Assembly: GCF_937616625.2 (NCBI RefSeq)
Contig: NC_065571.1
Coordinates: forward strand, 23,882,201 to 23,946,200
Direction of reading: 5' to 3'
DNA length: 64,000 nucleotides
Origin: Mercurialis annua
Lineage: Eukaryota; Streptophyta; Magnoliopsida; Malpighiales; Euphorbiaceae
How positions within the stretch are numbered: position 1 is the first letter of the stretch; each line of letters starts with the position of its first letter. Positions 58,709-64,000 of the stretch are shown one piece after another. The notes under the pieces are model-generated. The model worked only from the letters and a program-made list of their open reading frames with translations. It ran no database searches and had not been told where the DNA came from. Made by a program: the position numbers and the translations under genes.

Positions 58709-59125
58709 GACGTCTAGTTACTACTGCGGTCTAAGAATAAAACAGTTTTACGGTTTATCAAAAATAAATGGAACCTCCGAGGAAAAGTAAATGCGGAGAT
58801 CACCAGACTCTCTCAGATCATAACCCTGGGGAAAATTGGGAAAACAACGGGGTCAGATATACTGAGATGAGTTTATACCACCATCTACATTTATTAAGTG
58901 GAAAACCTTTAAAACCGTTTAAAACATTTAATAACGATATTACGAATAATAGTTGGAACCCTAATCCACAATTCTAAATAATCCAACAGGTCTGGTCCCG
59001 AGAGCTGAGCTACACCGAATTACCACTGACCACACTTATACCAGAGTCCCGAGAGCTGAGCTACACCGAGTTACTCTACTTGGTCCCGAGAGCTATGCTC
59101 ACACCGAGTTACCACATTACCATAA
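58393..59125 (-). repeat. 5' LTR of element A, truncated by insertion of element B
   Basis: TGTCACGACCC at 58393 through ACCACATTACCATAA at 59125, matching the complement of the 3' part of B's LTR (62054 back to about 61340). Contains an expanded (TAA)n tract (58680-58706) that is shorter in the 3' LTR, and three copies of a CCCGAGAGCT(G)AGCTACACCGAGTTAC motif. The remainder should lie beyond element B, outside the window. Confidence 0.9.
58680..58706. repeat. (TAA)n microsatellite
   Basis: Nine or so TAA units; the equivalent position in the 3' LTR (about 52255-52265) has about three. Confidence 0.9.
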
Positions 59126-62054
59126 TGTAATATCCCGTAAAATTTTTAAATTTATCTTTGTAATTTCCGACGTGGTTCCAGATGTACTTTGTGGGGTATT
59201 TGAAGTTTCGTAAATTAATTGTGGTTCGATTCATCCTCAGTTCGGTTTTAAAAAAAAAATAAACTTCTCCTTTGGGTCTTGGTTCAACCAAATGGTTGAA
59301 CCAAGGGATAAACCAGGTCTCGTAAGAGACCTGATGTTTTCCCGTAAGGTCCCGTACGGGACTGTGCCTGTCCCGTACGGGACTGTGCAAAATTTGCACT
59401 GGTCCCGTTCGGGACCAGGCCCTTTCCCGAACGGGATCAGGCCAAATTTTGGCCTTTCCGTTCGTGAAATGATATCAGCCCCTCACCCCTTCGCCCAGCC
59501 CTTTTCGACCTCGTTTACGGCCCACTTCCCTTCGTCTTTTTAAGTCGATTTCTTCACAGAAAACCTTCATCACGCTGCAAACAAACCCTAGCCGTTTTCC
59601 GCTTGTCATTTCGCTGAGTATCGAAGCCGTTATCATCTGCCAAAGGTCGCTGTTCGGTAAGTTTCAGATTCTTATGATTTCCAGATTTCGTTTTTGAACG
59701 TCATTGCGTAATTTGGTTCGTTCTCTTTCGTTTCTAGATCGAAATTGATTCCGTTCGATTCCAGACGATCTAGACTCACGTATCTACGTTTCCCTACCTC
59801 ATTTTCGCTGAACGGTACGCCGTCGATCTCGTTTCAATCGCCGTACGATTTCCGTTTTCTGTTTTGTTCAAGCTGTTCTTATTTCTTTTTGATTGCTGCC
59901 GATTCCTGTGTGAGATTTGGATTTGATTTTGTTGAGTTTATGATTACAAATACATTGGATATGATTAGGGGTTAGTAGTTAAAGCCTTTGGAACGAGTTA
60001 CACCATCGTCTTGTTTGTTTGATTTTGGCCGATCATGTGTTTGGTTACTGTCAACGTTTTTGAGTTTTGGGGAGTGCTTAAGTTGAGTTTTTGGTTTGAT
60101 TTCATGCCTTAGATTTGTGATGAAATTAGTTCTTGAGGTTTAGATGTTTCGGTTTGAGATTTCAAGTTCAGAAACTTGAGTTAGGGGCATGAATGGGGTT
60201 AGGCGGGCTGCTGTGTATTTGAATAAGGAAGATGAGGTTTAATAGCCACTTTAGCCACCAAGTTATTTTGCTTAAATAAAATCAATCCTTTAAGTTTAAC
60301 TTTAACTAATAACTTGGATTTTGTTTTGAATATAAATTAAATAGTGGAAATGATAGATATTTATAAATTAAGTTAATATAATTACTCGGGTAATTATATT
60401 TGTTTTCAAATGTCGTTTTGTCAAAAGTTGGCTAAATTACAATTTAGCCCCTAAACTTATTTTATAACTTAATTAAGTGGATTTTCGGCTAATAACTTTA
60501 TTGTTGGTTTTAATTATAAAATAAAAGTAATTAATTTGATTTTTGGAAATCAAATTGGCAAAAGTGCAATTTAGTCCCTAATTGGCAAAAGTACAATTTG
60601 GTCCCTAATTGGTTAAAGTACAAATTAGTCCCTGAACTTTTAATTGACTTATATGATTAAGTTTTAGGGGTTGTAACTTGGGTTACTTGAAATTGAAGTT
60701 ATTGAGTTCCGCTTTTAAAATGGATTATTATTTTGTTAAATTGTTTTATAAAGATAAACTCGGGTTTATATTTGATAAACGTTTTGAGTCGGATTAGACT
60801 TGGGTCATCCGACAAGTGAGGTTAGCTTGGTAGTTATTGGTAACTCGGCTAACCCACTATTTGGAAATTATTTGCTATTTAAAGTTATTAAATTATATTT
60901 ATAAATTGGATTTAAGCGGGAACTCAATAGACTTATATTAATTGGGCTTTATTACCTTTTGGTTATATTTGTGTTACGTTGGATTGTTATTTACTACGTG
61001 TTAATTGTGCTAGTCTTATGTGGTGTCTAGTACTCTCTAGAGTTAGGGTCTGATTTTAATAATTATTTTATTTGTCTAGACTCGTCTACTGTTCGTGCTT
61101 CTGAGGCGAACCAGAGTTAGTTGCTTGCCGGTATTTCACGTGGATTAGCAAGCAGTGAGTTTATATTTACTATTTACTGCTTTATTAAGTAAATTGTTAT
61201 TTTAATATTAAATATATATATACTGTACGTATATTTCGAACTGTTTTTATATTATGGCTCTTAGTTGGAACGTGCTACCTAATGGGCATCATTAGGACTG
61301 CGTGCGCACCGGTATTGATCTGGGTAAGGTATTTATGGAAATGTGGTAACTCGGTGTGAGCATAGCTCTCGGGACCAGGTAGAGTAACTCGGTGTAGCTC
61401 AGCTCTCGGGACTCTGGTATAAGTGTGGTCAGTGGTAACTCGGTGTAGCTCAGCTCTCGGGACCAGACCTATTGGATTATGATTATTATTTAGAATTGTG
61501 GATTAGGGTTCCAACTATTATCCGTAATATCGTTATTAAATGTTTTAAACGTTTTAAAGGTTTTCCACTTAATAAATGTAGATAGTGGTATGAACTCATC
61601 TCAGTATATCTGACCCCGTTGTTTTCCCAATTTTCCCCAGGGTTATTATCTGAGAGAGTCTGGTGATCTCCGCATTTACTTTTCCTCGGAGGTTCCTTTT
61701 ATTTTAATAAAATTGTAAAACTGTTTTATTCTTAGACCGCAGTAGTAACTAGACGTCCTTGTTATTATTATTTATTTTGTCGGATTGGTTCGACTGGTTA
61801 TATTGCTTTGGCATGTTATATTATTTATATTGGTTCATGATAAATCTATTTTAGAATCAGAATTGAATAAGCATGTTATATTAATTGTTGATTATTATAT
61901 CTGCTAGATTAGGTTGAAGTCTCGGTTGCCCCCGAGCATTGGTTTTTCTGCAGGTTTATGTGTTTATGATTTATTTGGAGGCTAGCTACGGGTTTCGGTA
62001 CTACATTACCCATACCCTAGCGCCGGTCGCGATTCATGAAAATGGGTCGTGACA
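59126..62054 (+). repeat. 5' LTR of element B (2,929 bp)
   Basis: TGTAATATCCCG...GGTCGTGACA. The 5' end is homologous to the complement of A's 3' LTR, the 3' end to the complement of both A LTRs. Features: palindrome cluster 59278-59454; a gene-leader-like stretch with CAAACCCTAGCCG (59579-59598) followed by a consensus 5' splice site GTAAGT (59657-59662); and three copies of TAACTCGGTGTAGCTCAGCTC-type sequence (61347-61465). A large LTR is normal for the Tekay/Del clade. Confidence 0.93.
59278..59454. promoter_or_regulatory. Palindrome cluster in U3 of element B
   Basis: Eight inverted repeats in 177 bp: 59278-59305 (arms CTTGGTTCAACC), 59314-59333 (CAGGTCTCG/AGAGACCTG), 59349-59362 and 59370-59383 (both GTCCCGTACGGGAC), 59386-59398 (TGCAAAATTTGCA), 59401-59416 (GGTCCCG), 59425-59436 (TCCCG) and 59440-59454 (GGCCAAA). 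The order parallels the cluster in A at 52825-52636, but the sequences differ. A regulatory or structural role is inference. Confidence 0.72.
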
Positions 62055-62056
62055 AA

Positions 62057-62070
62057 CTTGGTATCAGAGC
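62057..62070 (+). other. Primer-binding site of element B
   Basis: CTTGGTATCAGAGC two bases after the LTR end, complementary to initiator tRNA-Met. Confidence 0.9.
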
Positions 62071-62395
62071 TTTGGTTTCAAACCAAGGCCAATTGCTTGC
62101 TATGTGTTTACTCTGTTAAGTTTGGTTGTGTCTTAGGAACTACTGCGGATATAGGATTCTGTCATGTCTTTAAAAATGTCATCTTTTGATTTTAAAACTT
62201 TCTGCCTACACCAATAGGATTGCGTCGAGTCAGTCATTATTTGTTGATTTGATGCTTTTAATTGTTAATGCTATTTCACTTGGGTGAACATTTTATTGCT
62301 GTTGATTTCTTGGGAAATCCAATATGTTGCTTGTTTTGTTCATACTTGGGTATGAAATATCTGTTATTTAAATTGTTGTTGTTCAATCTTAGGAT

Positions 62396-64000
62396 ATGGA
62401 CAATGTTATTCGTACTCGTGCTCGTGCTGCGGCAGAGCAAGAAGCTGTGGCTGATGATGCGATTTCCATGGAAGTCGATCAGAACGCACCACCAGTTCAG
62501 GCAAATGCTGGACGTGGTCGAGGTGGAGGTGCTGGCAGAGGTAGAGGTGCTGGTAGAGGCAGAGGAGCTGGTGCTGGTAGAGGTGGAGCTAGAGGGCGCG
62601 GTGCGGCAGGTGTTCAGGCACCGAATGTGCAGCAGGCACCAGGGGTGCAGCAAGCACCAAATTTGCAAGCGTTCGACTTCACTACTTTCTTGGCTGGCGT
62701 TGTCGAGATGCAGAACAATCAGGCTCTACTGCAGAATCAGTGTAATATACTGGGTCAGTTAGCGCAGCAACAACAACCTCAGGTTGGTGCGGTAGCTGGT
62801 ATTGGTGGAATTGCTGGTGTCGGTCATATTCCAACAGACAGAGAGTTGGTGATGACCTACCTGAAGTTGAATCCGACTTCTTTTGATGGTACTGGTGATG
62901 CTCTTGACTTTTTGGAGGAATTTGAGTACAACAGTCAGAGGATTCAAGCGTCTGATCGTCAATCAGTGATGCTTGTGGAAATGTCGCTGAAAGGTCCAGC
63001 TAAGGATTGGTATCGCGATAACATCAGGCCAGTTATGGATACTTTGCCTTGGGCTGATTTTGTGACCAGGTTCAGAGGTTACTATCTACCCTTCTCTGTT
63101 ACTGAGAGTTTCAGAGAAAAGCTGCTCACTTTGAAAAAGGGGGATAGATCAGTGACAGACTACACTACTGAGTTTGTACGTTTGGGGCGGTTTGCTACAG
63201 ATCTACAGGGTGATCAAGAGCGAGTGAACGACCGTTATGTTAGGGGTTTAGGCTCGGAGTTTCTTCCTTTGCTGATAGGGACAAACATGGAGTTTGCCCG
63301 GTTAGTGGATAGTGCGCGGCGGATGGAAAATTCGATGGTTCAGTTTGGGACGATCTCTGACCCTTTCCAGAATCAGAAGGGAAAGAGTGACGTTCCTAGT
63401 GGGGGGCAGCAGGCCCCAGTGCAACATGGTAGTGGGAACTACTACAGTGGCTCTTCTCAGGCCAACAGGGGGAGTCGACGGACTCACAACAAAGGGAGGC
63501 ATAGTGCCAGGAGTGCTCCGTACAGTTCCAGTAGCAGTGGGAGTAACCGTGGTTCAGGACGCGGGTACAGTGGTGGATCGAACATTCCGTTCTGCCAGAA
63601 TTGCAGACGCAGGCACTATGGTCAGTGTCAGTTAGCTCCTGGAGGTTGTTTTACTTGTGGCCAGCCGGGTCATTTTTCTAGGGAGTGTCCGACATCTGGG
63701 CAGCAGATGTCTAACTCCAGTGTGGCGCAGTCATCTTATCAGCCGCAGAGACCTGCGTTTACACAGTCTGTAGGGTACTCTCAACCTGCAGCATCTTTTG
63801 GTGGCCAACGGGGCCGTGGTTCTGGTGGCAGAGGTTTTGGTGGCCGTGGTAACGGTGGTAGAGGTTCCAACGGTTATGGTACTGGACAGAGTTCGCAGCA
63901 GCAGCCGCAGGGTCAGGCCAGAGTGTTCGCACTTACTCCTCAGGATGCGCGTGCATCAAATGCTGTGGTGCAAGGTACCATTCCGATTTCTTTTACTGAT
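62396..64000 (+). CDS. Element B gag(-pol) polyprotein, partial, open to window end
   Basis: 535 codons with no stop from ATG 62396. N-terminus MDNVIRTRARAAAEQEAVAD, then an Arg-Gly-rich stretch (about residues 45-75), a Gln-rich linker, and the gag core (LNPTSFDGTGDALDFLEEFE, AKDWYRDNIRPVMD, FRGYYLPFSVTESFREKLL). A basic Ser/Gly region follows, then the complete zinc knuckle CFTCGQPGHFSREC (about residue 418), a Gly-rich tail and the lead-in to protease (VFALTPQDARASN, about 512-524). There is no stop where A has one, so gag and pol appear to be one frame. Gag assembles the particle and binds element RNA. The ATG is the first in frame, 341 bp after the LTR, equivalent to A's start. Confidence 0.93.
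   Translation, partial: MDNVIRTRARAAAEQEAVADDAISMEVDQNAPPVQANAGRGRGGGAGRGRGAGRGRGAGAGRGGARGRGAAGVQAPNVQQAPGVQQAPNLQAFDFTTFLAGVVEMQNNQALLQNQCNILGQLAQQQQPQVGAVAGIGGIAGVGHIPTDRELVMTYLKLNPTSFDGTGDALDFLEEFEYNSQRIQASDRQSVMLVEMSLKGPAKDWYRDNIRPVMDTLPWADFVTRFRGYYLPFSVTESFREKLLTLKKGDRSVTDYTTEFVRLGRFATDLQGDQERVNDRYVRGLGSEFLPLLIGTNMEFARLVDSARRMENSMVQFGTISDPFQNQKGKSDVPSGGQQAPVQHGSGNYYSGSSQANRGSRRTHNKGRHSARSAPYSSSSSGSNRGSGRGYSGGSNIPFCQNCRRRHYGQCQLAPGGCFTCGQPGHFSRECPTSGQQMSNSSVAQSSYQPQRPAFTQSVGYSQPAASFGGQRGRGSGGRGFGGRGNGGRGSNGYGTGQSSQQQPQGQARVFALTPQDARASNAVVQGTIPISFTD

Larger units (their letters stand above)
51971..59125 (-). mobile_element. Tekay/Del-like chromovirus, element A
   Basis: Read on the minus strand: 5' LTR (right, 58393-59125 visible, cut by element B), PBS, gag, protease, RT-RNase H-integrase-chromodomain, polypurine tract (GGGGAGAA, 52974-52981) and 3' LTR (52973-51971). 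Domain order and the C-terminal chromodomain identify a Ty3/gypsy chromovirus. It inserted into the duplicated DUF1985 segment. It carries several stops, two frameshifts and changes at catalytic residues, so it is inactive. The two LTRs differ at several percent of positions in their common part, indicating an old insertion. Confidence 0.93.
59126..64000 (+). mobile_element. Tekay/Del-like chromovirus, element B (5' part, runs off the window)
   Basis: Complete 5' LTR (59126-62054), primer-binding site and a gag frame without any stop up to the last base. It inserted into the 5' LTR of the related element A in the opposite direction; CATAA (59121-59125) would be its target duplication, but the other copy is outside the window. 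Where B and A can be compared, B has the intact version of every site broken in A (gag stops, frameshift, zinc knuckle), so B is the younger and better-preserved copy. Confidence 0.93.

Noticed and set aside
57688..62762. Hydrophobic or Ser/Thr-rich ORFs at 57688-58126 and 62262-62762 (both strands)
   Set aside because: They are shadow frames over the Arg-Gly-rich gag N-terminus of elements A and B.

Overview
This window reads as repeat-rich heterochromatin of a flowering plant, most likely a eudicot. It is AT-rich and filled with nested plant transposable elements: Ty1/copia LTRs, Ty3/gypsy chromoviruses (Tekay/Del-like), a Tat-lineage Ty3 element with a second RNase H, L1-type LINEs, Mutator-like elements, a Stowaway MITE and a possible CACTA-like element. 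The only recognisable host-gene remnant is a broken 3' part of a caffeoyl-CoA O-methyltransferase gene (about 35.5-35.95 kb). No intact host gene, rRNA or tRNA was recognised. The species cannot be named from the sequence.

Layout. 1-2107: end of a minus-strand copia element (LTR, primer-binding site, leader repeats), inserted beside the polypurine tract of a plus-strand copia element whose 3' LTR is 2114-4072; that element in turn interrupts a chromovirus LTR (remnant 4073-4895). 4896-13895: a 60-bp satellite array (about 73 units) split by a solo chromovirus LTR (5557-10182, 5-bp target duplication AAATC), which itself holds a solo copia LTR (7410-8929, target duplication TATGG). 13896-14668: 3' end of another chromovirus. 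14669-16965: a deleted Mutator-like element. 16966-24106: AT-rich DNA with a third solo LTR (19216-21678, target duplication GTATA). 24110-35192: an 11-kb segment bounded by degenerate inverted repeats and TAA, holding blocks of a roughly 190-bp repeat, a Tat retrotransposon and a 5'-truncated LINE. 35.5-35.95 kb: the methyltransferase pseudogene. 36039-40469: an almost full-length L1 LINE with a 17-bp target duplication. 42337-42626: Stowaway MITE. 42.8-51.97 kb: a Kaonashi-type Mutator-like element with transposase plus an oppositely oriented gene carrying DUF1985 and Ulp1-protease domains, followed by a duplicated piece. 51971-59125: a decayed Tekay-like chromovirus (element A, minus strand). 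59126-64000: a related chromovirus (element B, plus strand) inserted into the 5' LTR of A, with a complete 2.9-kb LTR and a gag frame open to the end of the window.

Working together: there is no host pathway here; the biology is transposition. Element B is the only copy that still looks potentially competent. The most unusual signal is a cluster of about eight consecutive short palindromes with CG-rich cores in the 5' part of the chromovirus LTRs. In A and B the palindromes sit in the same order but differ in sequence while staying self-complementary, which suggests selection on the inverted-repeat form. Similar CG-core palindromes occur in two other LTR families here.
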